Assembly: GCF_021728415.1 (NCBI RefSeq)
Contig: NZ_JAKKDV010000006.1
Coordinates: 124,001-188,000, forward strand
Origin: Flaviramulus multivorans
GTDB taxonomy: Bacteria > Bacteroidota > Bacteroidia > Flavobacteriales > Flavobacteriaceae
Direction of reading: 5' to 3'
Length of the DNA stretch: 64,000 nucleotides
The position numbers and the translations under genes were made by a program. The notes under the pieces were generated by a model. It was not told the DNA's origin and did no database searches. It saw only the letters and a program-made list of their open reading frames with translations. Positions 43,456 through 54,000 of the stretch are shown piece by piece. Within the stretch, counting starts at the first letter, position 1; every line of letters begins with the position of its first letter.

Positions 43456-44373
43456 CTAGTTTTTTATAAGCTTAATGCTTTGTGTTCCAGAAATTGAACT
43501 AACTCTTGCGAAATATATACCCGATTTTAAATAAGATGCATCTATAGTAGCTTCATCAGAATTAGGTGATAAGGTAAGTACATTTTTTCCTAATACATCA
43601 AATACGTTAATCGACGTAATATTCACATCTTTAGATTTCACAGTCCAACTATCGCTTGTTGGGTTAGGGTAGGATTTAAATGACACTTTAGTTAAATCTT
43701 CAGTTCCTAATGTAACACCTTCAACAACCACACTTCCATTAGCTCCTTCGTTAGCAGGGTTAGCGTTAATACCATAAATTCTAAACCCATACTGAACTAT
43801 TAATCCTGGTGCCAATTCTGCACCTGTAACTGTTACCGAAAACGTACCCGATGCTGGTAGTGTTATTACATAAGCACCATTTAATGCATCTGCAAATGAA
43901 GCATTAGGGTCAAGTGCTTTAATAAAATATTCAGCAGTCCAATTTCCTCCAATAGTATTAGAAACCACATTTCCCGTAAATGTTAGGTCTTGTCCATTAA
44001 ACCCAGCACCAGGCTCAACAAACGTTGAAGCTTCCATTATTTTATTACCTAATGGTCCAGCAGTAACTCCACCATCACTAGAGTTTGTCCAATAATCTCT
44101 ATCTCCATCTGTGCCACCAACAGCATTTGCATAACCGTTATAATTAGGTTGCAGTGTAATATCACTACCACCGATAACAGTTTTTAAATCAGCAACAGCC
44201 CATCCGCTTCCAAAGCAGTATCCGCCGCCACAATTAGGTGTACCGTCTGCGGGATTATCGAACACGTTCATAAACCCATTCCAAGTAGCATTCACATCAA
44301 CAGTTACCGTGTTTTGTGAAAAACCATAAGAGGCCGTTAATAAAATAAAGAATAAAGTAATTTTTTTCATCAT
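43456..44373 (-). CDS. T9SS-secreted protein with an unassigned beta-rich domain
   Basis: 305 residues with a signal peptide (about 1-20, LLTASYGFSQN). The domain at about 22-222 contains WNGFMNVFDNPADGTPNCGG, FGSGWAVADLKTVIGG, NKIMEASTFVEP and GLIVQYGFRIYG. I have seen this pattern in secreted proteins of polysaccharide-degrading marine bacteria, but it has no catalytic signature I can name. A T9SS type A sorting domain ends it (about 232-305). It has its own upstream region (44374-44640), with paired ACCACAACAT motifs, and its own terminator. Confidence 0.75.
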   Translation of the reverse strand: MMKKITLFFILLTASYGFSQNTVTVDVNATWNGFMNVFDNPADGTPNCGGGYCFGSGWAVADLKTVIGGSDITLQPNYNGYANAVGGTDGDRDYWTNSSDGGVTAGPLGNKIMEASTFVEPGAGFNGQDLTFTGNVVSNTIGGNWTAEYFIKALDPNASFADALNGAYVITLPASGTFSVTVTGAELAPGLIVQYGFRIYGINANPANEGANGSVVVEGVTLGTEDLTKVSFKSYPNPTSDSWTVKSKDVNITSINVFDVLGKNVLTLSPNSDEATIDASYLKSGIYFARVSSISGTQSIKLIKN

Positions 44374-44569
44374 AATTTAGTTTTAATTAATATTTAGTTT
44401 AAGTATTCATAAATTTACATATAATATTTTACGATTAACCAAAAAACACCTTTACAAAAATCATACATCATTAAAAATAATGTTACTTTTTTATTAATTT
44501 CTCAAAACACTAGTGAAATTAATGTTTTCAAGCATTCAATTAAATTTTATTAAAATGCCAAAAAAGCAA

Positions 44570-44592
44570 ATGTTGTGGTAATGTTGTGGTTA
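44570..44592. promoter_or_regulatory. Candidate regulator-binding direct repeat
   Basis: On the minus strand ACCACAACAT occurs twice with 11-bp spacing, about 200-218 bp upstream of the 305-aa T9SS gene and just past the GH17 stop. A single copy lies about 190 bp upstream of susC at 63087-63096. Similar distance and sequence suggest a shared regulator of the laminarin locus. Confidence 0.45.
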
Positions 44593-44640
44593 AAAATATA
44601 TTTGTATGTATGCTTAATGATTTTATTTCAATCTTAACAA

Positions 44641-45567
44641 TCAGAATAGCAACTTTTTAACTTTTGTTGCAAGCTTTTTTTGTAAAAACTTTGGGTTTTC
44701 ATCCTTATCCCATAAGCCCCAATAAGCACCAACATCGCCTTCAGAATCCACTTTCCAAGATTCATCGAACGAGGAAAAATAAAACATATCGATATTATCT
44801 TCCTTCGACCATTCTTGCGCATTGATAAAATACTTCATGGCATTTTCATGTGATGGTTTGGCTCCTAATAAACCTAAGCCTTGACTAGGCCATCCCGTTT
44901 CTGTAATAATCACCTTTTTACCATTACCCGCCTTAACAGCTCTAGCAAACATATCCTTCATATAAATTAAAGAATACTCTATACTACAGCCTTCCCAATA
45001 CGGGTAGCAATTGGCTAAAACAACATCGCAAGCTTTAGTAATTTTTGGGCGCTTTGCAAACTCGTAGTAGGCATCCACATAACCCATTGGAATCTTAGGA
45101 ATTGCTTTTTTTACTTGATACATAAAACTTAAAAGCTCTTCTTCAGTTAAATCACCGCGATACATCACCTCGTTTCCAACAGCCGCTATATCTACAAAAC
45201 CTTTATTTGCCAGATGTATTAATCCTTCTATTTCCTTTTTATTTATTTCGGCATCGCTACCTAACCAAGCACCAACCATTGTTTTAATTCCGAATTCTTT
45301 GGCAATAATTGGAATAAGCTCATTACCTTCGGTACAGGAGAATGTGCGAATCCATTTTGTATAAGGCTTAATAATTTTCATGCGACGTCTAATCTGTTTC
45401 TCGGTTAGTTGATCGCCTGTTTTTTGCCCTTCTTCATAAGCACTAAAACACAACCCATGCATACCGCCTTTTAAGACTCTTTGAAATGTATTTCTTAATC
45501 CTTTTTCTGTTTTGTTCTCGAGTTCGCCTCCTGTTAGAGACAATATTTTATCCGCTCTATATGACAT
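44641..45567 (-). CDS. GH17 beta-1,3-glucan hydrolase, cytoplasmic type
   Basis: 308 residues, a compact GH17 TIM barrel. The acid/base is Glu133 in AAVGNEVMYRG and the nucleophile is Glu223 in ITETGWPSQG. Other landmarks are MVGAWLGSDAEINKKE and YFSSFDESWK. There is no signal peptide or lipobox, so unlike the GH17 at 49780 it should act in the cytoplasm, presumably on laminari-oligosaccharides brought in by the transporter 19 bp upstream. It is the last gene of the second laminarin run. Confidence 0.88.
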   Translation of the reverse strand: MSYRADKILSLTGGELENKTEKGLRNTFQRVLKGGMHGLCFSAYEEGQKTGDQLTEKQIRRRMKIIKPYTKWIRTFSCTEGNELIPIIAKEFGIKTMVGAWLGSDAEINKKEIEGLIHLANKGFVDIAAVGNEVMYRGDLTEEELLSFMYQVKKAIPKIPMGYVDAYYEFAKRPKITKACDVVLANCYPYWEGCSIEYSLIYMKDMFARAVKAGNGKKVIITETGWPSQGLGLLGAKPSHENAMKYFINAQEWSKEDNIDMFYFSSFDESWKVDSEGDVGAYWGLWDKDENPKFLQKKLATKVKKLLF

Positions 45568-45586
45568 CTTTCCTCGTTTTAATAAA

Positions 45587-47227
45587 TTATAATTCTCCTC
45601 TTCGATTTATTAATTCTTCTTTAATTTCTCTTGCTCTTTCTTCGTTTAAACTATATTTCCACATAATCCAAATAGCAATTGCCGCTGTAGATGCAGGTAT
45701 AACTATATCAGCTATTCGTAATCGAAACATTGACTCAGCAGTTTGAGACACGGCACCTTCATCGAAACCTACTAAGGATAAAATGGCACCGCCTAATACA
45801 AGTGAAATTGCTTGCCCTAATTTTACCATCCACCAATAAATAGCACCAAAGGTTCCTTCTTTTCGTGGCATTCCATTCTCTAGTTCATCAAGGTCACAGA
45901 CATCTGCCGTCATACTCATCATTAAAGTAAATAAGCCGCCTAAACCAAAGGCCATAAAAGGAATTGGTAAAAACATTAACCATGGTCCTCCCTGGCTCAC
46001 ATCCATACTAAACCAAGACATACCAATACTATCTAAAAATGGATTAATAGACTCAAATATTGAACCAACAATATTATTTAAGCCCTGTCCAACTGCTGAT
46101 TGGTTAAACGTTGCATTGAGTGCATTATCAAAGCCCCACCATTTAAGGCAATACCCAATAATAGAAATGACTGTAGAAATAATAAAAGCTTGTCGCTTTC
46201 CCCACTTATTTGATATACGAGATATGATTGGAATAACAGCAAAGGCAGTTACAACTGCTGTAAACGAAGCAAACCAAGCGGGCCAAGTGCCAGCATTTCC
46301 ATAGTCACCGTTATAAATATAGAATACTATAATAAAAAAGCTAAATGAAGCCACCATTTGAAAGCCGTTAAAGACTAAAAACGTAGCACCGCACAATTTC
46401 ATAAATGGTTTGTTTTGAAACACGTCTTTAATTCCTTGAAATAAATCTTTAAAACTTGATGATAGGGTTTTTAAACTTATTTTTTTTCTGTTCTCCATTT
46501 TACCTGCATCTATACCTTTACAAAATAAGGCTGGTAAAATTCCAAGAACAGCACATCCTATACCAACTAAAATAGACAATTTACGAACACCTGTAGCTTG
46601 TAATTTTTCATTCGTAATTTTTAATAAATCATCGCCAGAAAGACCCATTTCGCCAATAGTTCTTAATGTTTCTTCACTTATAGGAAAAACTGTTGGATCT
46701 GCAATTACCACCCAAAACCACGGCACAAGCATCCAAGCGATTTGACCTACTGTATTGGCAAAGGCCATTAATCGTGTACGTTCATTGTAGTCTGAAGTCA
46801 TTTCGTATCCTAAACCAACCAATGGTGTGGCATACATGGTATTTCCAACAAGAAATAATAAAGACATTAATAAGAAATACCAGAAATTGAACATGACTGA
46901 ATTATCTTCACTCATCTGAAATAAAAGTGCAAACAATATTCCGCTTAAAATAGCACCAATGAAGATGTATGGTCGTCGTCGACCCCATTTAGACTTGGTA
47001 TTATCAGAGATAAAGCCCATGATTGGGTCTGTAAGTGCATCAAATATTCTAGGTAACCCTCCTAATAAACCTGCCAAAAATGGATCCATTCCAAAAGCGG
47101 TTACCAAAAAGAACATAAATACTGCTAAGGCTCCGGGTAATAAATTAAGCACTAAGTGTCCGGAACCGAACGCCATTTTTTGACCAATTGGCACTTTATC
47201 TTTTAACGGGGTTACAGTGTGATTCAT
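45587..47227 (-). CDS. GPH-family (MelB-like) sugar:cation symporter
   Basis: 546 residues with about 12 membrane segments. The N-terminal signature includes GGLPRIFDALTDPIMGFISD followed by KWGRRRPYIFIG, the MFS_2/GPH hallmark. A long loop near 240-275 and another at about 355-420 make it longer than MelB (about 470). The predicted role is import of laminari-oligosaccharides or gentiobiose-like products from the periplasm. It sits between GH30 and the cytoplasmic GH17, consistent with delivery of substrate to cytoplasmic enzymes. Confidence 0.85.
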   Translation of the reverse strand: MNHTVTPLKDKVPIGQKMAFGSGHLVLNLLPGALAVFMFFLVTAFGMDPFLAGLLGGLPRIFDALTDPIMGFISDNTKSKWGRRRPYIFIGAILSGILFALLFQMSEDNSVMFNFWYFLLMSLLFLVGNTMYATPLVGLGYEMTSDYNERTRLMAFANTVGQIAWMLVPWFWVVIADPTVFPISEETLRTIGEMGLSGDDLLKITNEKLQATGVRKLSILVGIGCAVLGILPALFCKGIDAGKMENRKKISLKTLSSSFKDLFQGIKDVFQNKPFMKLCGATFLVFNGFQMVASFSFFIIVFYIYNGDYGNAGTWPAWFASFTAVVTAFAVIPIISRISNKWGKRQAFIISTVISIIGYCLKWWGFDNALNATFNQSAVGQGLNNIVGSIFESINPFLDSIGMSWFSMDVSQGGPWLMFLPIPFMAFGLGGLFTLMMSMTADVCDLDELENGMPRKEGTFGAIYWWMVKLGQAISLVLGGAILSLVGFDEGAVSQTAESMFRLRIADIVIPASTAAIAIWIMWKYSLNEERAREIKEELINRRGEL

Positions 47228-47263
47228 ATTATTTTGGTTTATTTAGTTTAGTAATATCTTATG

Positions 47264-48754
47264 TTAATTAGGAATTACAATAGTCTGAATTGCCTGTGCA
47301 TCTATTGCGAAATCTAAGGTGTTTTCTTGTAAAGATATCTTTATTGACTTTGGAGTTTTAGTTTCATTAAATAGCACAACGACAATTGATCCATCAGGAT
47401 TTTTTACGGCGGTAGCCATTAATGATTCATCTGTGTTTTCGTGCAAAATTACTTTAGCACCCGGTCTTATATATTTACTAAAATGTGCCATAGTATAATA
47501 TAACGGAGTGAAGTAAACCTCATCGTTATCTGGGTCTACAATTACAGGAGCAACACACCAGTTTTCAAACCAGTTTGGACCTCCTTGTCTGTCTAAAACC
47601 ATATTCCAATCAACCCAACCATCAACCCAATTATTAAGACAACCTATAATATCTCTTGCATAACGATTTACTGGTGCATATTTAGGGTGTAAATATTTCT
47701 TTTCGGGCTCTCTCCAATCATAACCCCAATCTGTTGCTTCCTTTTTCCAATACCATGAATCATCTTTCCAAACTGGTACTTGTGAATCGATACATCCTTC
47801 AGTTTCTATTAAGTATTTATCTGGCGCTTTATTATGTGCGTACTGTAAGGCTTCAGGAAAATAATCATAGGTACTCTCATACCAATGTATGGCAGTTCCA
47901 TCGAAATATTTTGAAGACGATTCATCTCTATACATCTCATCAACCCATTCTTTTAAACCTTCTCTATTTTGATCGTAGCCCAAAATAATTTTATCGCCAT
48001 AACCATCGGCTTCTAGTTTTGGACCTAAATGAAATTCAACAAAATCTGTCATTTCTTTAGGCGAAAAATGCATGCTTTCCCAATTATTTCCATTACCATG
48101 TGGTTCGTTTTCAACAGTGAAACCCCAAATATCAATACCTTCAGATTTATAAGCATCAATATATTTTGAGAAGAATAGCGCCCATGTATCATAATATTCA
48201 GGAAGTAATTTACCACCTACCCATTTATTATTATCTTTCATCCAAGGTGCAGCTGTCCAAGGTGAAGCGAATATTTTAAAACCATCTTCTGAGACAGCCA
48301 AAGCATCTTTAATCATTGGAATTAAATCATCTTTATCTTCCTGAATTGTGAAGTGTTCCAAATTTTTATCACCTTCAACAGGTGTATAAGAATAGTTCGT
48401 TAATGAAAAATCACAAGAATTCATATGTGTTCTTGTTAATGAGTAACGCGCACCATCTTTTGCGAAATAAGCTTTAAGAATAGAGTCTCTGTTCTTTTTA
48501 CTTAATTTATTTAATAAATACGCCGATGACTCGGTAAAGGCTCCACCAAACCCAGTAATAGTTTGTAAAGTTTCTTCAGGTTTAAGTGTGATAGTAACCA
48601 GACTGTCACCTGTTTTAAACTCTGTAATTTTGGTTAAACTATTTCCACTTGCCGATGTTTCAAATACTTCAAAGTTCATCTTTTCTTCTTTCTTGTTACA
48701 ACTTGAAATTAACAATGCAACGATGCATACCCATGCGTAATTAAATGCTTTCAT
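47264..48754 (-). CDS. GH30 glycoside hydrolase lipoprotein (probable beta-1,6-glucan side-chain enzyme)
   Basis: 496 residues. A lipoprotein signal ends at LISSCNK (Cys19). The GH30 TIM barrel shows ITGFGGAFTESSAYLL near 66, FASPWTAAPWMKDN near 162, acid/base Glu217 in FTVENEPHG and nucleophile Glu319 in LIETEGC. The C-terminal beta domain includes GSIVVVLFNETKTPKSI. In laminarin loci GH30 members remove beta-1,6-linked glucose branches. Subfamily 1 or 3 is likely, but I cannot decide from sequence. It lies 4 bp after the GH-A gene. Confidence 0.9.
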   Translation of the reverse strand: MKAFNYAWVCIVALLISSCNKKEEKMNFEVFETSASGNSLTKITEFKTGDSLVTITLKPEETLQTITGFGGAFTESSAYLLNKLSKKNRDSILKAYFAKDGARYSLTRTHMNSCDFSLTNYSYTPVEGDKNLEHFTIQEDKDDLIPMIKDALAVSEDGFKIFASPWTAAPWMKDNNKWVGGKLLPEYYDTWALFFSKYIDAYKSEGIDIWGFTVENEPHGNGNNWESMHFSPKEMTDFVEFHLGPKLEADGYGDKIILGYDQNREGLKEWVDEMYRDESSSKYFDGTAIHWYESTYDYFPEALQYAHNKAPDKYLIETEGCIDSQVPVWKDDSWYWKKEATDWGYDWREPEKKYLHPKYAPVNRYARDIIGCLNNWVDGWVDWNMVLDRQGGPNWFENWCVAPVIVDPDNDEVYFTPLYYTMAHFSKYIRPGAKVILHENTDESLMATAVKNPDGSIVVVLFNETKTPKSIKISLQENTLDFAIDAQAIQTIVIPN

Positions 48755-48758
48755 TTCT

Positions 48759-49766
48759 TTATTCTTTTAATAGTGTGTATTTAGCTTTTATCACACTAAA
48801 AGTTTCCTTTTTGTTTCTATCTATATCTACAATACCCCAAAATTCTTCGTTGGGCGAACCATCATATGGCACTCCACTACTATTTGGCGCCCAACCACCA
48901 ATATCTTGTTGGTCTGGATTCCCTGCTTTCCACCAGCCATCGGTAAACGAAAACATGGCCACACCTGAGCAAACATCCTCGTTCTGAAAAATTTCATCTA
49001 AAATATTGGCATTGGCTGTAGCTTGTGCTTTTTCATTAATACCTTCCTCAAAACCATAATCTGAAATAGTCATATAACTATCTCCTCCAGCTTCTGAAAG
49101 GTACATAGGTTTAGAACTTATAGCTTTCCATTGCGGAAAAATGGTTCCGGGTTTGTCCCAACGATACACGTTCATACCCCAAACATCAATATTAGGACAT
49201 GCAGCAAGTACTGACTCTTCGGGCAACTCACCATGAGCCGTAGTTACTAAATGATTTTTATCGTTTTGATGAATAAGTTCTGCAGCACTGTTTAATGCTT
49301 TATACCAAATATTTAAATCGCCTTCAAACCATTCTGGATGGTAGTTATACTCGTTACCTAACTCCCACATTAAAATAGATGGATGATTTTTATAAGTGTT
49401 GACATAATCAATAAAAGAACCTGATTTTATATCAAAAACACCACCTTGATTGTAACCAAACCCTATAATTAATTTAATACCTGCAGCATCAATTTCATCT
49501 AAAACTGATTTATCATCAATAGGTTCATAAACTCTTATTGTGTTAATGCCCGCCTCTTGCATTAATTGCAAATCTTGAGAAAGTGAATCGAAATTTCTTT
49601 GATTACTCCCTTTTGGTACTGGGTGATAACAAATACCTTTAATGAAGTATGGCTGGTTGTTTACATAAATTATACGTTCTGTATACGTAACAGAATTTGT
49701 GTTTTTACTCATCTTACAAGACAAACAGAAACAAATAACTATACATGTAAAGACAAATTTTGCCAT
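48759..49766 (-). CDS. Clan GH-A TIM-barrel glycosidase lipoprotein (GH2-barrel-like)
   Basis: 335 residues. The lipoprotein signal has a lipobox CLSC with Cys17. A bare TIM barrel follows, with FIKGICYHP, INTIRVYEPIDDKSVL, acid/base Glu139 in MWELGNEYNY and nucleophile Glu225 in YLSEAGGDS. These are clan GH-A features and best resemble the catalytic barrel of GH2, without its beta-sandwich domains. A GH5-like or GH72-like assignment is possible. Its place between GH17 and GH30, 13 bp and 4 bp away, suggests periplasmic trimming of laminarin oligosaccharides. Confidence 0.75.
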   Translation of the reverse strand: MAKFVFTCIVICFCLSCKMSKNTNSVTYTERIIYVNNQPYFIKGICYHPVPKGSNQRNFDSLSQDLQLMQEAGINTIRVYEPIDDKSVLDEIDAAGIKLIIGFGYNQGGVFDIKSGSFIDYVNTYKNHPSILMWELGNEYNYHPEWFEGDLNIWYKALNSAAELIHQNDKNHLVTTAHGELPEESVLAACPNIDVWGMNVYRWDKPGTIFPQWKAISSKPMYLSEAGGDSYMTISDYGFEEGINEKAQATANANILDEIFQNEDVCSGVAMFSFTDGWWKAGNPDQQDIGGWAPNSSGVPYDGSPNEEFWGIVDIDRNKKETFSVIKAKYTLLKE

Positions 49767-49779
49767 ATGTGGTAATTGT

Positions 49780-51048
49780 TTATTTGTGCATTATTAAATC
49801 TTCTTCTTTTGGGGCTAAAACATCAAGCATTAGTGCTTCTTTATTTCCGTTGTAGGTTTTGGAAATAGTGCTACCATTTCGTGTTAATCCTTTAAAAACT
49901 CCGGAATCAACTAAATTCCAAAGTGCATATTTCGCTTTTCCATCAATCGTGAATAGTCCAAAGTGATTTTCCGAGCCTGAAGGGTTTTTGGCGTCTTTCC
50001 AGTTTTCATCAAAGGCTTCGAAATAAAAGCAAGATATACTATTTTTATTAGTCCACTGGCGAATTAACTCATAATAACGACCTGATTTATACTCATCAGT
50101 CGCTCTCGATCCATTTTTCCCGTAGTGTTCATTCGAAAATGTTGCCCAACCCGTTTCACCTATATGAACCGGTTTATTTACGCCCAAGCTTTTCATGTAA
50201 TTTACAACACTGTCGTATTGCTTTTGTGCAAACAATAATGAACGTTGCATTGCCGCTTCTGTTTTTTCGAGATCTGACAATTCCTTTTCGTTCACTGGAA
50301 CCATCCAAAATTCTGGATTATAGTGCGTATTATGCATCGGGTAAGTGTGCATAGATATAAAATCGACCGCATTAATAAGATTTACCAAATCCTTTTTATG
50401 ATAACTAGGGTCACCACCACCCCAAGATGCAAAATCGTCTGAACTTGTTATCCATAAATCTTTTGGCAATTCACCTTGACTTTTTAGCTCTTGTAAATGG
50501 TTTACCCATTTGAGAATAACACTTGGTTGAACAAAATAACTTGTTGCCCAATGCACCATGGCTTCATTACCAACAGCAATTATTTTTACAATATCTGGAT
50601 ATTGTTTTGCTAAGGAGACTGCTGTCGCTATTTCAACAGTATTTCTTTCGCTTTCTTGATTATGGTCTGGTTCACCATGTCCGCGATAAAATGCGTTTTT
50701 ACAATCTATCCAAGCACCCAACATGACATACATTTCAAAGCTAGAATCTTCTTTTTTCAACTGAGATATAGCTTTTAACACATTTGATGCGTGAGCGAAA
50801 TGCACATTATAAGTTCTGAGGATTTTAATACCCATAGCAGATAATATTTTCATATCCTCTTTAATCTGCTCTACAGTGGGCTGAATCTCTCGCGTGTTCT
50901 GCCTATAACCACCATAAGATATTGCTAGGTAATTTGGATTTCCTAAAATATCGGCAGCGGATAATTGCTTCTCGGTTTTTGGTATTTCATTACATCCAAA
51001 CATCATAATTACTATTGAAAATATTATATACTTCTTAAGACTACTCAT
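49780..51048 (-). CDS. GH17 endo-beta-1,3-glucanase lipoprotein
   Basis: 422 residues. The lipobox MMFGC gives Cys19. The GH17 barrel shows ILRTYNVHFAHASNVL, YVMLGAWIDC, acid/base Glu162 in IIAVGNEAMVHW and nucleophile Glu298 in VHIGETGWATFS. Further landmarks are SMHTYPMHNTHY and YFEAFDENWKD. It should act in the periplasm or at the inner face of the outer membrane, cleaving linear beta-1,3-glucan. It lies 3 bp after the GH149-type gene. Confidence 0.88.
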   Translation of the reverse strand: MSSLKKYIIFSIVIMMFGCNEIPKTEKQLSAADILGNPNYLAISYGGYRQNTREIQPTVEQIKEDMKILSAMGIKILRTYNVHFAHASNVLKAISQLKKEDSSFEMYVMLGAWIDCKNAFYRGHGEPDHNQESERNTVEIATAVSLAKQYPDIVKIIAVGNEAMVHWATSYFVQPSVILKWVNHLQELKSQGELPKDLWITSSDDFASWGGGDPSYHKKDLVNLINAVDFISMHTYPMHNTHYNPEFWMVPVNEKELSDLEKTEAAMQRSLLFAQKQYDSVVNYMKSLGVNKPVHIGETGWATFSNEHYGKNGSRATDEYKSGRYYELIRQWTNKNSISCFYFEAFDENWKDAKNPSGSENHFGLFTIDGKAKYALWNLVDSGVFKGLTRNGSTISKTYNGNKEALMLDVLAPKEEDLIMHK

Positions 51049-51051
51049 TAA

Positions 51052-54000
51052 TTAGTCCTTTTTTATAGAAACAATTATTTGTTTTACCTCTCCTTTTCTT
51101 TGGAAAATGGATTTTGAAGTTTCTAAATCTAACTGCAATTTATTTGATTCTATTTGCTTGCCATTATTAAAAACAACTTGTAATCTGTTTTCATTTGAAA
51201 GTTTATAAATCACTGGCACTTTACAATAAGTAAAGCATAAAGAGCCTACTTCAACATTAATTTCTTGTTCTTCTTTATTCACATTTGTAAAACAAAACAC
51301 CGATGGTTTCTTTAAAAATTCACTCGTTTGCAATAATCTGGCGTTGAAAACAATTTTTCCATCTTCAACAAATACACCTAATTCTCCAAACCTGCTTAAA
51401 ACATCTTCTTTAACTTGTCCCGTCATTCCTGGTTGTTGTGCTCCTTTGGTTGCTGGAGTATGTGAATAAGGATCGGTAGGAAATGCTCCGTATAATTCTG
51501 GTGATTTATGAACTCCAATACCTGCGTTGATTTCGTAATAATGATCTAATAATCTACCTATTACGGCATCACTATCATTATTCTTAATCGCTAACAAACA
51601 ATTTTCTTGTACAGCAAGCAGTAATTTAGATACCATATGCCAATAAATAGAACCTAAGCCTTCGTAACCAAAAAACGTTCCTGAACGTCCTGTAAATGAT
51701 TTGTGATCGAATATGTCTTCAAAAGTTTGAAGCAATAATCCTTCTTCCTTTTCTACAAGCGAATCATAATTACTATCCAGATTTTTTAATGCCGATTTTA
51801 AGCTGTTCGCATTATTAAAATTGCCATTAAAATGGAAATTACCTTTAACATCCTGTTCTATAATTTGTCTGTTACCATCTGCAACTAATCGCTTTAATAA
51901 AGCAGATTGCTCCACTTTGTTTGAAGGAATATTATTCTTCTTATCAAACCTTGGTAATTCTTTATTTGGGTATAGAATGTAGCTGTATTGATCGTCTCTA
52001 AACAATGCGCTACCTTTAAGTCCGTCAAGTAAACTTAAAGCTTGTGATGGCGAAAGGTAACCTGAACTTAACACTGCCACTTGACCTTCTAACATTTCTG
52101 ATAAGTATGAAATAGATACCTCATTATCATTTTCAACAGTCATTAAATTGTAGGCGTGATACATATTATCATCGCGCATATTAGCAGTAATACTGTGCTC
52201 TAAATAGGCTTTAGTAACTTTTATAAAGTTGGAAACTTCTTCGATTTTTAATGCTGATTTTACACTTGAAAATCCATGAGCATAAATAGTTTCTCGATAC
52301 TCACTTCCTGCTTTACCTAAACCATCAAGCACTGTTTTTCTGTCTCTATCTGAAATTTTTCCTGATAAAATATTTGAGTTTTCTTGAAGTGTTTCAACAA
52401 CTCCATTAAAGAAAACCGATAATTCTTGAGAGATTTCAACTTGATTCGTTTCTGCGTTTTCAACAATATTTTCAAAGAAGTTTAAAAACCTATATAAATA
52501 GTACAGCGTTACCATTGAAACACCATTACCAACTAAAGCGTTATTAGCATCGTTCCATTCCGGACGTTGTGTATTTAACCAAATACCGCCTTCTGGAATA
52601 AAGTTGGACACTTTTGCCAATACGGTTGCTAACAGTTTTTCAATTAAATTAACTCTGTAAATATTTTGGTTTGCATCGGTTAACAATGCGCCATCTGCAC
52701 CTAAAAGGGCTCTTTTTTCATCAATTTCACGATTCAATTCGTAATCAAAATCGATAGTGTCTTTTGGATTTTTTAAAGTATCCTGATAACTTTTAATTTT
52801 ATAAGGCACATTAGCATAAACAAAAATGTTTTCAGTAAAACGTTTACCTAAATCGCCAGGGTAGTGGTCTTCAATAAACTCTAAGAATTTTAACAGATAG
52901 ATAATTTGATGATCGCCCCAGTACCCAATATAAGACCATGGGTCGTGCTCCTCAATAACTTCCCAATCAAAACCACCTTTTGTAACACGGTATGGGTTGT
53001 AACCTTCAAAAGTAGTTGCGTTTAAAAACTTATGAATCATCCCTTCAATAAACTCTGGATATGAATGTGCAAGTGCTTCCCAGTTTTGGAAAATATCACG
53101 CCAATTCCCTTCGTAGTCTAGAATTTTAGAGCCATCAATCTCGTTTCTGGTGTTTATAGAAAACTTGTTCCAAGGTCTACTTGGATCACCATGTCTTCTA
53201 CTAAATTTAAGGGGTAAATATTCAAAACATAAACGCTTAAAATCTTTATCACTATCATTTTCTGCAATGTCTTTTAAGTCGTTTAAAGTAAATACTTCTG
53301 GCAACTTATTAAGTACATCTTTCTTATTGGAAAAAACCGTTTTGTTTGCTTTTGAAAAATACGTTGTAAAATCGCCTTTCTCAATTTGATAATCGTTATC
53401 AAAAATACCACCTCTCATAATATTGAAAAGTGTATTGGCAAAATGTCTTGTGTTTACTAATTGATCTTCGGTAAGTTGTAAACCATCCGCAGAAGCTGTT
53501 AATTCTACTAAATTTTTGGTTCCATCTTCAACATCACTCTCAACAACCTCCCTTATATTTTTTTCAGTTTTAATTAATTCTGAAATTTGAACAACATCAG
53601 AAATAGACTGATTTACATTGGCAACAAACATCCAATTTTTCTCAGATTTTGCCTCTATGATTACGTCTGCACTTATAAAGTAAGCGCCTTTTTCCGCTTT
53701 AATATCAACTTCTTCTTGAATAGCTCCGCCTCTTCTAAAATTATTAAGTTGTAATGAAGACACTAAATATGTTGGATTGTTTAACCCATGCGACCAAACG
53801 ATATTAGATTTTAATGCTTCGCTAGGTTCAGCTTTATCAACAATTACAGCACTTAACGCATAAATTCCTAAACCAACTTCCTTTTGAAGCTCACTTCTTT
53901 TGTAAGCATCTACAAGATTACTTCTGCTATTTTGTAAGTCTGAATTAACATTATTTGGAACAATGTTTTGTAACCCATCTAAAGCTTTTATTTGCAGTGT

